A stretch of 64,000 bases of DNA from Bdellovibrionaceae bacterium UBA2316 (GCA_002345205.1 DDVI01000003.1:1-64000), one strand, 5' to 3'; shown: positions 7,762 through 17,550, counted from the first letter of the stretch. The notes: generated by a model from the sequence alone, not told the origin. Made by a program: numbers and translations.

Positions 7762-10548
7762 ATGACGAATAAAAAAATGTTCTATGTTATTGTTACTTTT
7801 TTAGTTTCAAGCATTTCATTTTCTAATCCCGAATCTGCTCCGGTAAACTCACGCATTTCCTATCAAGACGAAACAATACATTTGGAGTTCTCTGGCCGAA
7901 AGGACTGGGATTACAATGTAGAAAAGAAGGATAAGAAGGGCGGTGGTAGCGCAGTAGAAATTACTCTAGATGCTTTAGATCAAAAGAGTTTATCAGAAAT
8001 CAAAAACTTTAAAGCGGACTGGGTTAAAAAAGTAACCGTCGATGCCAATGGTCCTGATAAAAAGACTAAAATTACTTTAGATTTGGCGACTGACCTAGAT
8101 GTATTTGATTACTTGATGGAAGCGCCCTCACGTCTTGTCGTCGACTTGTTCCCAAATTCAAAAAAAGCTAAAACGAAAGAAACAAAATCGGCAGACACAG
8201 CCGAGACGCAAAAGCCTAAACAACAGGCAGCTAAAACAACAGCGGCAAAAGAAACTAAAGCAGGAACTCGAAATCCAGCAACTGCGGATTTTTTGGAAAT
8301 CGAAAAGTCTGGTTTGATGAATATTTCGGATAAAAAGGTATTTGAGAACAAGTTAGCGGGAATTTTTGATGGCGCTGATCCATTTTATGAACGCTTTTCA
8401 TTAAAAGACTATGAAATCAAAGAAGCGTCTATTCTAAAAAGTAAAGAAAACTACTATATCCCATTTCCAAATCATGTTTTGCCCGTAGCGGATTGGGCCC
8501 GAATCAGAAATGCCGAGACTCTGTTTGAAATCATGCCTAATGATCAAAAGGACAACAAACATGCGCGTTTACTGCAAACTTTATTTAGAAACGAACGCGA
8601 CCAAGTTTTTCTTAAGACATATGACTGGTTCATGGAGAAATACCCAGAGTCAGAATATAAAGACATTATTCACAACATGAGCATTCAGGTTCATTTGCGC
8701 CAATGGCAAAATGAAAAAAGTGCTAATCACTATGATTTAGCGACGCAAAAAATGAAAGAGATTGTTCAGAAAAATCCAGAGCATGCAATGGCCGAAAAAT
8801 ATTCCTTACTGTTAGGTATTTTAGCGTTTGAAAAGAAAGATTTTTTTAATTCGCTTCGCTCATTTCAAAATCATACTAAGAACGCTTTGTGGAATAAAAA
8901 GGGTTCATTTTCTAATGACTTGGCTCAGTTAGGAGTAGCCCTTAGTTTTCAAGGTTTGAACCAATTTGAAGAGGCTGTAAAAGCCTACGACGATCTTCAG
9001 AAGAGTTCAATTTTTGAAGAGATGAAAGCCGAAGCCGCATATCGTAAGGGTGACGTTAAACTGGCAGAACGATCGTATGATAAAGCAGTTCAGCTATATA
9101 GCGACGCAATTTCAAAAACTCCTGGGTTTCAAAATAACTTCCCAAATGCGTATTATAACAAAGCTCAGTCTCTATTTCTTCAAGATAAATTCCGTGACAG
9201 TTTAGACGCGTATAGAGACTTTATTAAAAAGTTTCCGCAAGATAAGTTAACTCCATTTGCGATGACTCGAGTGGGTGAGCTTCTAGATATTTTAGGAGCC
9301 GACAAAAATAAAGTTTTGGGTGCTTATTTAGAAACTTACTTCCGAAACGGGGATAATCCGTCTGCGGTGGTTGCACGCTTGCGTATCTTATCCTCTAAAA
9401 TGAAGGGTATGAAACCAAAAGAAGTGGCAGCTACCGTAAACGAAATTTTGGATTTAGCTAAGAAATCAGAACTGGCGGGAATTGAGCCGTTTTCTAAGGT
9501 GTTAATTGCAGAAGGTTATACTGAACGCCAAGATTACGATGAGGCGCTGAATTTACTTATAGACTACTATCGTAATAACCCTACAACAGTCGATAAAGAA
9601 CTATTCTCGAAACGTATTTTTTCAAATATTTATTCGAAAATTGCAAAGCGTGTGACTGAAAACAACTTCTTAGATGCGTTGAAAATTTATACTGATTACT
9701 ATGATACCTGGTTAAAAAACTCAAATCGTTTGGATGTTAAATATCAAATCGGTAAAGCCTATGAACAGGGTGGCGTGTATAAGCCAGCTATCAACTATTA
9801 TACTGAAGTTTTAAACAAACTCTTGGCGGCTAAAGGCACAGCAGCTGGCAAAGAACTTTCTATTAAAGAAGATCTACCTTCGGAGTCAGAACTTTACTTA
9901 CGTTTAGCCCAGGCAGAAAGCCAAAATAAAAATTATTCAAAAGCATTTGATTATTTAAAACAAATAAAGCCTGCAGATACATTAACGGAAAAGGAACAAA
10001 TCGAACGAATTATTTTAGCTTCTGACTTACATGATAAGAAGGGCGACGTAGATCGCGCCATTCTGTATTTAACGGAATTGCTAAAGTATTGGAAGGGTCA
10101 GCCTGAATATGTTGCGGAGCCTTACTATGTTTTAAGTCAGTACGAACAGAAAAAAGGAATGAGGAAGGAAGCTCTTGAGTCACTGAAGCGAGTAGATACG
10201 TTGATGACGGATACGGGTCTTGTTGACAAGACTTTACATAAAAAGAGTTTAGAGCAAATTGCTAAGATCTATGATTCCGAAAACGACTTTGCTCAGGCCA
10301 TTAGCTGGTACGACAAGTTGTTAACTCAGTACGAACCAACATTCCCTTTAGAATCGACTCGATTTCGTTTGGGCAAATTGTATTTTGATCGTGGCCAGTT
10401 ACAAAAAGCTCAGGACGTATGGGGCCAGTTTAAAGGTAAAGAGTCTGAGTCATGGAAGAAAATGGCTCAAGAGCAAGTGAGTTCGAGTGAATGGAAAGCA
10501 GATTACAAAAAATATTTAGATCGCATCCCCGCAATGGAAAAGAATTAA
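7762..10548 (+). CDS. Exported AMIN-domain TPR protein heading the flagellar operon
   Basis: 928 aa. A signal peptide (residues 1-21, ending near SFSNPES) is followed by an AMIN-like domain (about 30-132: IHLEFSGRKDWDYNVE and SRLVVDLFPN), which typically binds peptidoglycan. A Lys/Thr/Ala-rich linker (133-170) comes next, then a long alpha-helical tail with many tetratricopeptide-like repeats, for example EEAVKAYDDLQKSSIFEEM, YDKAVQLYSDAISKTPGF and QLQKAQDVWGQFKGK. It is probably periplasmic. It lies 10 bases upstream of the AAA regulator, at the head of the operon. A role in scaffolding motor or rod assembly at the wall is an inference. It resembles a flagellar-locus TPR protein seen in other Bdellovibrio-like bacteria, as I recall. 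Confidence 0.8.
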   Translation: MTNKKMFYVIVTFLVSSISFSNPESAPVNSRISYQDETIHLEFSGRKDWDYNVEKKDKKGGGSAVEITLDALDQKSLSEIKNFKADWVKKVTVDANGPDKKTKITLDLATDLDVFDYLMEAPSRLVVDLFPNSKKAKTKETKSADTAETQKPKQQAAKTTAAKETKAGTRNPATADFLEIEKSGLMNISDKKVFENKLAGIFDGADPFYERFSLKDYEIKEASILKSKENYYIPFPNHVLPVADWARIRNAETLFEIMPNDQKDNKHARLLQTLFRNERDQVFLKTYDWFMEKYPESEYKDIIHNMSIQVHLRQWQNEKSANHYDLATQKMKEIVQKNPEHAMAEKYSLLLGILAFEKKDFFNSLRSFQNHTKNALWNKKGSFSNDLAQLGVALSFQGLNQFEEAVKAYDDLQKSSIFEEMKAEAAYRKGDVKLAERSYDKAVQLYSDAISKTPGFQNNFPNAYYNKAQSLFLQDKFRDSLDAYRDFIKKFPQDKLTPFAMTRVGELLDILGADKNKVLGAYLETYFRNGDNPSAVVARLRILSSKMKGMKPKEVAATVNEILDLAKKSELAGIEPFSKVLIAEGYTERQDYDEALNLLIDYYRNNPTTVDKELFSKRIFSNIYSKIAKRVTENNFLDALKIYTDYYDTWLKNSNRLDVKYQIGKAYEQGGVYKPAINYYTEVLNKLLAAKGTAAGKELSIKEDLPSESELYLRLAQAESQNKNYSKAFDYLKQIKPADTLTEKEQIERIILASDLHDKKGDVDRAILYLTELLKYWKGQPEYVAEPYYVLSQYEQKKGMRKEALESLKRVDTLMTDTGLVDKTLHKKSLEQIAKIYDSENDFAQAISWYDKLLTQYEPTFPLESTRFRLGKLYFDRGQLQKAQDVWGQFKGKESESWKKMAQEQVSSSEWKADYKKYLDRIPAMEKN

Positions 10549-10558
10549 GGAGAAGATG

Positions 10559-11419
10559 ATGAACACTGTTGATCTTTTTAGCATAAAATATAAATCGGAA
10601 ACCTACCAAAGCTTGCAAAAGCTAGTGCAATCGATTTTGCCAGTGGAGTCAAACATCAATATCCATGGTTCACAAGGTTCTGGTAAAACAACATGGGCTC
10701 AATTCATCCTTGAAAAATCAGGCTTGGCGAATCAGTTCTGCAAAATTGACGTGAAAGAAATCGAAGAAGAAAATTTTAAATCAGAACTTGAAGCCTGCAC
10801 ATTTCGCCATATTCTTTTGGAAAACGTAGACTACCTGCATAGAGAAAATCAAGCGATATTGGCTCAATATATCCAAGCGCGGTCATTGCAGTTAAAGCCA
10901 GTGGTGATCACAACGTCAAAACGCAGTCTAAGCGATCTAGCTCGTGAAGGGCTGCTGAGACAAGACCTGTACTACAAATTGTCGGTATTTAACATTGGCT
11001 TACCTGACTTGAAGCAGGTGAAAGAAGATATAGGGACATTTGCTGAATACTATTTAAAAGTTTTTTCTATTAACTATAAACGTCCGCAGCTGAGTCTATC
11101 TAACGAAGCGATAGCTAGGCTAGAATCCTTTTTCTGGGTTGGCAATATATTGGAGCTAGAGAATGTAGTAGAACGGGCCGTGTTGTTATGTGAAGGATCT
11201 GTAGTTACCGACAAGCATATTCGATTTGATGAGTTCCAAAAGTACAACTCTTTAGATTTGAGTTTGGGTATGTCGCTATCTGAAGTTGAGCGCCGCTTGA
11301 TCTTGCAAACTCTTGAGCACACTCAAAATAATCGCACAAAAGCAGCACACATCCTTGGCATTAGCATTCGAACTCTTAGAAATAAAATTAATGAATATAA
11401 AGAGGCGGGCTTAATATGA
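10559..11419 (+). CDS. Degenerate NtrC-like AAA/Fis regulator (no receiver, no GAFTGA loop)
   Basis: 286 aa, far shorter than NtrC-type activators. Walker A is present (GSQGSGKTTW). The Walker B acidic pair is replaced (ILLENVDYL), and the segment with the sigma-54-contacting GAFTGA loop is missing. The arginine-finger region RQDLYYKLSVFNIGLPDL and the lid (VGNILELENVVERA) are recognisable. A full Fis-type HTH closes the protein (EVERRLILQTLEHTQNNRT, then KAAHILGISIRTLRNKI). It sits in front of flgB and overlaps it by 4 bases. It probably controls flagellar genes but cannot open sigma-54 complexes by the known route. Of two adjacent ATGs (10556, 10559) the second has the better spacing to AAGGAG. 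Confidence 0.82.
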   Translation: MNTVDLFSIKYKSETYQSLQKLVQSILPVESNINIHGSQGSGKTTWAQFILEKSGLANQFCKIDVKEIEEENFKSELEACTFRHILLENVDYLHRENQAILAQYIQARSLQLKPVVITTSKRSLSDLAREGLLRQDLYYKLSVFNIGLPDLKQVKEDIGTFAEYYLKVFSINYKRPQLSLSNEAIARLESFFWVGNILELENVVERAVLLCEGSVVTDKHIRFDEFQKYNSLDLSLGMSLSEVERRLILQTLEHTQNNRTKAAHILGISIRTLRNKINEYKEAGLI

Positions 11420-11820
11420 GCTTATTCGATAAAACAACATCTGCGCTTCAGACGTCTTTAAATATGCGTCAGTTGCGACATAACATCACGTCTTCAAATA
11501 TCGCCAACGCAGAAACCCCAGGTTACAAAGCGCAAAAGCTAGATTTTGAAGAGGCGTTAGCGCGATCAATTGATCTGGATGGCCTTCGTGGTATGAGTAC
11601 AACCGATGAGAATCATTATGCGGTGGGTGGAAAGACTGCATCTGTTAGACCTGATATCTATGCAAATCCAGAGGGAGCCGTAAACAACGATGGGAATTCA
11701 GTAGACCTTGAAAAAGAAATGTCGGCTTTGTCTGAAAATGCGATCTTGTACAAAACAGCTCTTCAATTGATTAACAAGAAAATGGCCGCACTGAAATATG
11801 CGGCTTCGGAAGGTAGATAG
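11416..11820 (+). CDS. flgB: Flagellar basal-body rod protein FlgB
   Basis: Proximal rod subunit, exported through the flagellar type III system into the periplasm. It is 134 aa, normal length. The rod-protein motif MRQLRHNITSSNIANAETPGYKAQ is at residues 18-41, and the C-terminal helix region NSVDLEKEMSALSENAILYKTALQLI matches the family. The ATG overlaps the stop of the upstream regulator (ATGA), and flgC starts 2 bases after its stop. Confidence 0.96.
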   Translation: MSLFDKTTSALQTSLNMRQLRHNITSSNIANAETPGYKAQKLDFEEALARSIDLDGLRGMSTTDENHYAVGGKTASVRPDIYANPEGAVNNDGNSVDLEKEMSALSENAILYKTALQLINKKMAALKYAASEGR

Positions 11821-11822
11821 AA

Positions 11823-12266
11823 ATGTCTGATTATATTTCCGGGATGAGAATTTCTAGTAGTGGTATGACGGCTCAAAGAGCTAGACTAAATGCCATATCT
11901 AGCAATATCGCTAATATCAATACAACGCAAACGCCAGAGGGTGGCCCCTATCGGCGCAAGGACGTGGTTTTTGAAGCCATGCCAGATGCGCGCAATTTTG
12001 GTGAAATACTGACGTCGAGCAACCCAAAATCGAATATGCAACGTGTGCAAGTTACTGATGTCGTGTCAGATTTAAAAGCTCCTCTTATGAAGTACGATCC
12101 AGATCATCCCGATGCAAATCCAGAAGGTAATGTGGCTTATCCTAATATCAACTTGATGGAAGAAATGACCAATATGATACAGGCAACACGTGCATATGAA
12201 GCCAACGTGTCTGCGCTACAAGCCTCTAAAGACATGGCTATGAGCGCACTGGAACTTGGGCGATAA
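11823..12266 (+). CDS. flgC: Flagellar basal-body rod protein FlgC
   Basis: Proximal rod subunit. It is 147 aa. The N-terminal motif GMTAQRARLNAISSNIANINT, then TPEGGPYRRKDVVFE, and the C-terminal NLMEEMTNMIQATRAYEANVSALQ identify it. Translation is probably coupled to flgB, since the genes are separated by two bases. A 108-base gap without obvious terminator follows before fliE. Confidence 0.96.
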   Translation: MSDYISGMRISSSGMTAQRARLNAISSNIANINTTQTPEGGPYRRKDVVFEAMPDARNFGEILTSSNPKSNMQRVQVTDVVSDLKAPLMKYDPDHPDANPEGNVAYPNINLMEEMTNMIQATRAYEANVSALQASKDMAMSALELGR

Positions 12267-12374
12267 TGAGACATACGTCTTAGACTAGTTTAGAAATAGG
12301 TACTTTGTGCCTAGCTAAAATTACGGTAAAATAAATTAAGGGCTTAAAGAATTTGAGCCTGGGAGAAAGACACC

Positions 12375-12743
12375 ATGGACGGATTTAACATTAAGAATTC
12401 GAATCAGTTTTTGAATAATTCGAATTACCTTGATCAGCGGTCAATGAAAGTGACCCCTCCAACTTCCGAAAAAATTTCTGGAATGAATGGCACAGTAGGC
12501 CCTTCCGGAACCAGCGAGCCGGGCAAGTCGTTCGCTGCGACTCTTAACGAAGCCATCAAAGGTGTAAACGAATTACAAAAATCAAGTGACAAAGCCGCGC
12601 AAGATTTAGCGACGGGTAGAACAGATAACGTGGCTGAGGTTATGTTAACTGCAGAGAAAGCAGATGTTGCTTTGAAAGTTATGGTGCAAGTGAGAAATAA
12701 AATCATCGACGCCTATAACGAAATCATGAAAATGCAAGCGTAA
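12375..12743 (+). CDS. fliE: Flagellar hook-basal body complex protein FliE
   Basis: Adaptor between the MS ring and the rod. It is 122 aa. The conserved second half (SFAATLNEAIKGVNELQKSS, GRTDNVAEVMLTAEKADVAL and VRNKIIDAYNEIMKMQ) is typical. The first 50 residues are a variable, Ser/Asn-rich leader. The ATG is preceded by GGGAGAAAGACACC. fliF follows 13 bases later. Confidence 0.94.
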   Translation: MDGFNIKNSNQFLNNSNYLDQRSMKVTPPTSEKISGMNGTVGPSGTSEPGKSFAATLNEAIKGVNELQKSSDKAAQDLATGRTDNVAEVMLTAEKADVALKVMVQVRNKIIDAYNEIMKMQA

Positions 12744-12756
12744 TGAGGGGACGTAA

Positions 12757-14412
12757 GTGAGTAAATTATTCGCTGGTTTGATAATACAGTTTAGAGAGTT
12801 CTTCAAAAATTTGGGGCCAACCAAACGATTCTCCGTAGTAATTGTTGGTTTGATAGCTGCCTTATCTTTTGTTTCGATCGTTTTCATGTTGTCGGGAAAT
12901 GAATATGTTCCTTTGTTAACGAACGTGCCTGCGGATCAAATGCCCCTTGTGATCCAAAAGCTGACTCAAAAGAATATTCCGTTCCAATTAAAAGAAGAAG
13001 GCAAGACAATCGCAATTCCTAAAGAATTGCTTCATTCAACGCAGATGACATTAATGTCTGAGATTGGTTCTACAAAAATGGGGTCAATTGGTCTTGAAAT
13101 TTTTGATAAGCAAGAATTTGGCGTAAATTCTTATGCACAAAAAATTAATTACCAGCGAGCATTGCAAGGTGAGTTGGTCCGTGCGATCAACACTCTAACC
13201 GCGGTAAAACAATCAAAAGTTATTTTAGCGTTACCAAACAAGAAAACATTTTTAGAAGAGGGCGGAAAACCGTCGGCTTCGGTTGTTGTTGAATTACATC
13301 AAGGGAAAGAACTATCTGCGGAACAAATTCGTGGTGTTCGTTATTTGGTAGCGAATGCAATTGAGGGTATGGATCCAGAAAGCGTAGCAGTACTTGATGA
13401 GCGCGGTAAAATGCTGACTCAGCATAGCGATGGATCGACTGCTGGTACGTCTGAAATTTTAGATCTTAAAGGTAAAATTGAACGTGAGTACGAAGGCCGT
13501 ATTGAAAGTATTCTTTCAAAAGTGGTTGGACAAACTCGCGTAGTCGCGAAAGTGGATGCAACGTTAAATAATAAAGTGGTTTCAAGTATTGAAGAAATCG
13601 TAGATCCAGAAAAAACGGCAATTCGTGCTCAACAAAGTGAAGAAGAATCATTAGATGGATCGCGTGTTAATCCGGCGGGTGTTCCGGGCTCACGAAGCAA
13701 TTTACCTGGTGCTGAAGACGCAGGACAAGTTGGCTTTAAGCAAGATGTTAAAAAAGAAATCAAGACAACTAATTTTGAAGTGCCTAAAACAGTTCGTAAC
13801 GTAAAAGAAGCTGCTGGCAATCTAGAAAAAATTTCGGTTGCCGTGGTTGTTGATGGTGTATTCCAAGTTGTAAAAAATGACAAAGGCGAAGAAGAAACTA
13901 AATGGATGCCTCGTTCAGCTGAAGAATTAAAAAAATATGAGGAGATCGTAAAGAACGCAGTTGGTTTCAACGCGGCTCGTGGCGACTCTGTTAAGATCGA
14001 GAACATTCAGTTCCAACCTGAAGACTTCTCTGAAGCTGAAAAGTTGTTAACGAACTTAGAACGTCGTAAACTTCTCCAAGCATTGTTCAAATGGGCATTG
14101 TTAGCATTCTCTTTAGCATTGTTGTTCATCTTGATCGTCAGACCATTCATGCAATGGATTACGGATTCATTTCAAGACTCTGTGGAAGAAATGTTGCCGC
14201 GTACGATCGAAGAGCTTGAAGAGTTGCAGTCGGTGGATAGTACCTTACCTGGTATGTCCGGAGCCTTGCCGGTTCTGCAAGAATCAATTGATCCAGATAA
14301 AGCAGAATCAGAATTACTTAAAGATCGCATCATGACTTTAATGCAAAAAGATCAAGAGAAAGCAGCCAATGCGTTTGGTATGTGGTTAGTTAGAAAGGAT
14401 GACAAAGCGTGA
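12757..14412 (+). CDS. fliF: Flagellar MS-ring protein FliF
   Basis: Forms the MS ring in the inner membrane, platform for the rod and C ring. It is 551 aa with a GTG start preceded by GAGGGGACGTAA. Membrane helices are at about residues 27-47 and 443-463. The YscJ-type ring-building motif regions include YVPLLTNVPADQMPLVIQKL, and INYQRALQGELVRAINTL is typical. The C-terminal cytoplasmic tail that binds FliG is present. Its stop overlaps the fliG GTG start (GTGA). Confidence 0.96.
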   Translation: MSKLFAGLIIQFREFFKNLGPTKRFSVVIVGLIAALSFVSIVFMLSGNEYVPLLTNVPADQMPLVIQKLTQKNIPFQLKEEGKTIAIPKELLHSTQMTLMSEIGSTKMGSIGLEIFDKQEFGVNSYAQKINYQRALQGELVRAINTLTAVKQSKVILALPNKKTFLEEGGKPSASVVVELHQGKELSAEQIRGVRYLVANAIEGMDPESVAVLDERGKMLTQHSDGSTAGTSEILDLKGKIEREYEGRIESILSKVVGQTRVVAKVDATLNNKVVSSIEEIVDPEKTAIRAQQSEEESLDGSRVNPAGVPGSRSNLPGAEDAGQVGFKQDVKKEIKTTNFEVPKTVRNVKEAAGNLEKISVAVVVDGVFQVVKNDKGEEETKWMPRSAEELKKYEEIVKNAVGFNAARGDSVKIENIQFQPEDFSEAEKLLTNLERRKLLQALFKWALLAFSLALLFILIVRPFMQWITDSFQDSVEEMLPRTIEELEELQSVDSTLPGMSGALPVLQESIDPDKAESELLKDRIMTLMQKDQEKAANAFGMWLVRKDDKA

Positions 14413-15443
14413 AGGTAGTCAAAGCAGACAACATAGATTTTGATGTTCTGAAGGGGTTTGATAAAGCCGCTATTCTGCTTAATTACTTGGGCAAGGATGC
14501 GGTTAAAATCCTTCTTGCACGTATGGAAGACGCGGACATTCGTAAGTTAATTAACGTGATGAATAAGTTTCGCGTAGTTCCAGTTCACGTGACTAAGAAG
14601 GTTTTAGAAGAGTTTTATGAAATGATCAGTGAAACTGACGATTATATTTTCTCGGATCAAATTTCTAGCAAGGATAGTATTGTTGATGCCGTTGGCGAGG
14701 ACCGTGCGCGAGGAATTTTGGGCGGATTAAATATCGGTTCAGCTAATGCGCGTTCATTGGAATCATTAGAGATGGTTGATGCTAAATCATTGGCAAACTT
14801 CCTTGTGAATGAACATCCGCAGACCGTTGCCGTTATTTTGGCTCACTTAGAGCCAGAGAAAAAGGGCGAGGTTCTAAAACGCTTACCTGACACACTACAA
14901 GCTGAAGTGGTTCTGCGTATGGCAAACTTAGAACACGTAGATCCAGAGTTAATTGTTGAAATTGATAAAGTTTTGAAAAACCAACTAGCTAATACTGCCA
15001 GTGTGGAACAATCTACATTGGGTGGAGTTCAGCCAGTGGCGGAAATGCTCAACGTTATGGATAAAAATACAGAAACGTCGATCATGTCTCGTTTGGAAGA
15101 AAAAGATCCATTGTTGGCCGAAGAGATTCGTAAACTTATGTTCGTATTTGATGACATCATTAAAATCGACGATCGTGGTATTCAGTCACTTCTTAAAGAA
15201 GTACCGAATGATAAACTTCTTCTTGCGCTTAAAACAGCAAACGAAGATATCAAAGCGAAAGTATTCAAAAATATTTCTGCTCGTGCGGCTGATATGTTGC
15301 GTGAAGATCTTAATAACATGGGACCTTCGCGCCTATCCGATGTTGAGGGCGCTCAACAAGAGATCGTTAATGCCGCTCGCCGCTTAGAGGCTGAAGGTAA
15401 GATCCTAATTGCTAGAGGTGGTTCAGAAGATGCCATGGTATAG
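14409..15443 (+). CDS. fliG: Flagellar motor switch protein FliG
   Basis: C-ring protein that transmits stator torque. It is 344 aa with a GTG start overlapping the fliF stop by 4 bases. The FliG middle-domain motif EHPQTVAVILAHLEPEKKGEVL is clear (EHPQ motif), followed by LPDTLQAEVVLRMANLE. The C-terminal torque domain has MFVFDDIIKIDDRGIQSLL and the charged segment KDPLLAEEIRKLMF. All the usual parts are present. Confidence 0.96.
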   Translation: MKVVKADNIDFDVLKGFDKAAILLNYLGKDAVKILLARMEDADIRKLINVMNKFRVVPVHVTKKVLEEFYEMISETDDYIFSDQISSKDSIVDAVGEDRARGILGGLNIGSANARSLESLEMVDAKSLANFLVNEHPQTVAVILAHLEPEKKGEVLKRLPDTLQAEVVLRMANLEHVDPELIVEIDKVLKNQLANTASVEQSTLGGVQPVAEMLNVMDKNTETSIMSRLEEKDPLLAEEIRKLMFVFDDIIKIDDRGIQSLLKEVPNDKLLLALKTANEDIKAKVFKNISARAADMLREDLNNMGPSRLSDVEGAQQEIVNAARRLEAEGKILIARGGSEDAMV

Positions 15444-16212
15444 TCGTTCCATTTTAAAGGAAGAAAAAGCGCGTGAGGTGGTAGTTGAGTACACACCCAC
15501 GCAGTTTAATTTGGGAACTCCATCCCAGGCGCTTGATTATTTAGAGGAAATAAAAAAAGGTTCCGATTTTATTATGAATCCAGTCATCCGTGAGCAAACG
15601 GGTGTTGAAGAGCTTCAGCGTGAGGACATGGATTCTAAAGCTGAAGAACTGGCCATTCATAAATTAAAGGAAATTCAGGCTTCTGCATATAAAGAAGGTT
15701 ATGATTTAGGGTTAGATGAAGGCTCTAAACGGGCTTATCAGGAAAAAACTAAAGAAATTAAAACCAAGCTAGAAGATTTAGATCGATTATTATTGAATGT
15801 GAGTTCATTAAAGTCTGATCTTGAAGTTCAGAATGAGAGTCATCTTATTCAGTTAGTTTATCATATGGCTTCAAGAATTTCTTTGCGACAAATTGAAATG
15901 GACAACAAAGTCGTGATCGACATCATGAAGCAGGCTATGAGCTTAGCTCAGGACGAAGAAAACATCACGGTTCATGTTTCCGATAAACAATTAGAATTTC
16001 TTGAAGACATCAAGAAAAATTCTCATTCGCGTGAGTTTGAATTTATTAAGAAAGTAAAATTGGAAGGTAATCCTGACATCCAACCTGGTGGTTGTATTGT
16101 TGAAACTAACTACGGTGAAGTTGATTCGCGCATTGAACAGCGACTACAGAAACTGTGGGAGCATGTTAGTGAAGCGTTACCTAAAGTTAAAACCCCAGTT
16201 GAATTCGAGTAA
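15430..16212 (+). CDS. fliH: Flagellar assembly protein FliH
   Basis: Peripheral stator-like partner of the export ATPase FliI. I place the start at the ATG at 15430, 9 bases after AGAGGTGG. This overlaps the end of fliG by 14 bases; a TTG at 15409 in the same frame is less likely. The protein is then 260 aa. The middle region has a long helix with YKEGYDLGLDEGSKRAYQEK (glycine-repeat-like helix typical of FliH). The C-terminal HrpE/FliH domain (VHVSDKQLEFLEDI, then DIQPGGCIVETNYGEVDSRI) is diagnostic. Confidence 0.92.
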   Translation: MPWYSRSILKEEKAREVVVEYTPTQFNLGTPSQALDYLEEIKKGSDFIMNPVIREQTGVEELQREDMDSKAEELAIHKLKEIQASAYKEGYDLGLDEGSKRAYQEKTKEIKTKLEDLDRLLLNVSSLKSDLEVQNESHLIQLVYHMASRISLRQIEMDNKVVIDIMKQAMSLAQDEENITVHVSDKQLEFLEDIKKNSHSREFEFIKKVKLEGNPDIQPGGCIVETNYGEVDSRIEQRLQKLWEHVSEALPKVKTPVEFE

Positions 16213-16214
16213 AC

Positions 16215-17546
16215 ATGGATTTGAATTCTAAAATTAACATTGAGAAGTATAATCAAATTATTTCTAATATCCACTTATCGAAAGATAGCGGAAAGGTAAA
16301 AGAAGTTGTAGGTCTATTGATCAAAGGATACCTTCCGGGAGCCGCCGTGGGAGCGGTTGTTGAGGTTTTTCCAAATGGCCTTGAGAAATCTTTCTTAGCT
16401 GAGATTGTTGGCTTTAAAGATAAAGATGTATTGATGATGCCGCTAAATGAAATGCGCGGTGTGGGTTTAGGTTCAAAAATTATCTTAGCCAAGCAAACGG
16501 CATCCGTTTGCGTCGGTGAGGAACTCATTGGGCGCGTTGTAAATGGATTAGGCTTACCGATCGATGGCAAAGCCGACATCGAAGATTTTGAAGAGCGTCC
16601 GCTATATGCCGAGGTCGTTAATCCTTTAGATCGCGAACCAATTAGATCGCCAATTGATTTAGGGGTTCGTGCTATTAATTCCTGCTTAACGGTGGGCTTG
16701 GGGCAACGCGTGGCGATTATGGCCGGTTCTGGTGTTGGTAAGTCTGTTCTTTTGGGAATGATGGCTCGAAACACAAACGCCGATGTGAATGTAATTGCAC
16801 TTATCGGCGAGCGTGGCCGTGAAGTTCGTGAATTTATTGAAAATGATTTAGGTCCTGAAGGCATGAAAAAGTCGGTTGTTGTTTGTGTAACAAGTGACCA
16901 GAGTCCTTTGCTTCGTATGCGTGGTGCTTATGTTGCGACCGCAATCGCCGAGTATTTTAGCGGTAAAGGCCAAAATGTTTTATTAATGATGGATTCAGTG
17001 ACGCGATTTGCGATGGCGCAAAGGGAAATTGGCTTAAGTGCGGGCGAGCCGCCTTCCTCGCGTGGTTATACACCGTCCGTTTTTGCACAGTTACCAAAGC
17101 TACTTGAGCGCGCCGGAAACTTTGAAGGAAAAGGCAGTATTACAGGATTGTATACTACGCTTGTTGAGGGCGATGATATGAATGATCCTATTGGGGATTC
17201 CGTTCGTTCGATCGTTGACGGTCACATTGTATTGTCTCGTGCCTTAGCTCAAAAAGGTCATTTTCCTTCAATTGATGTATTACAGTCAGCAAGCCGGGTA
17301 ATGAAAGCCGTTTCAAAGCCTGACCACCAAAAGCTCGCGCAAAAATTACGTGAAAACTTGGCCATTTACAAAGAAGCGGAAGATCTAATTAATATCGGTG
17401 CTTACAAGCCAGGAGCAAATCCTAAGATCGATAAAGCTGTTAAGTTGATCGACGGTATTAATGATTTTTTAAGACAAAGGATTGAAGAGGGAACAAGTTT
17501 TTCGCAAACCTTGAAAATGCTTCAACAACTATTTATTGGGAATTGA
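16215..17546 (+). CDS. fliI: Flagellum-specific ATP synthase FliI
   Basis: Hexameric ATPase of the flagellar export apparatus, related to the F1 beta subunit. It is 443 aa. Walker A is GSGVGKSVL, Walker B is VLLMMDSVTRFA, and the nearby GERGREVREFIE and GEPPSSRGYTPSVFAQLPKL signatures are intact. It begins 2 bases after the fliH stop. An in-frame 3' end at TGA 17544-17546 is followed 4 bases later by an unknown exported protein. Confidence 0.97.
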   Translation: MDLNSKINIEKYNQIISNIHLSKDSGKVKEVVGLLIKGYLPGAAVGAVVEVFPNGLEKSFLAEIVGFKDKDVLMMPLNEMRGVGLGSKIILAKQTASVCVGEELIGRVVNGLGLPIDGKADIEDFEERPLYAEVVNPLDREPIRSPIDLGVRAINSCLTVGLGQRVAIMAGSGVGKSVLLGMMARNTNADVNVIALIGERGREVREFIENDLGPEGMKKSVVVCVTSDQSPLLRMRGAYVATAIAEYFSGKGQNVLLMMDSVTRFAMAQREIGLSAGEPPSSRGYTPSVFAQLPKLLERAGNFEGKGSITGLYTTLVEGDDMNDPIGDSVRSIVDGHIVLSRALAQKGHFPSIDVLQSASRVMKAVSKPDHQKLAQKLRENLAIYKEAEDLINIGAYKPGANPKIDKAVKLIDGINDFLRQRIEEGTSFSQTLKMLQQLFIGN

Positions 17547-17550
17547 GTTT

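Noticed and set aside
16253..16864. Long open frame on the minus strand opposite fliI
   Set aside because: The composition is an antisense shadow of a conserved gene: Ser/Pro/Thr-rich, no ribosome binding site and no family resemblance.
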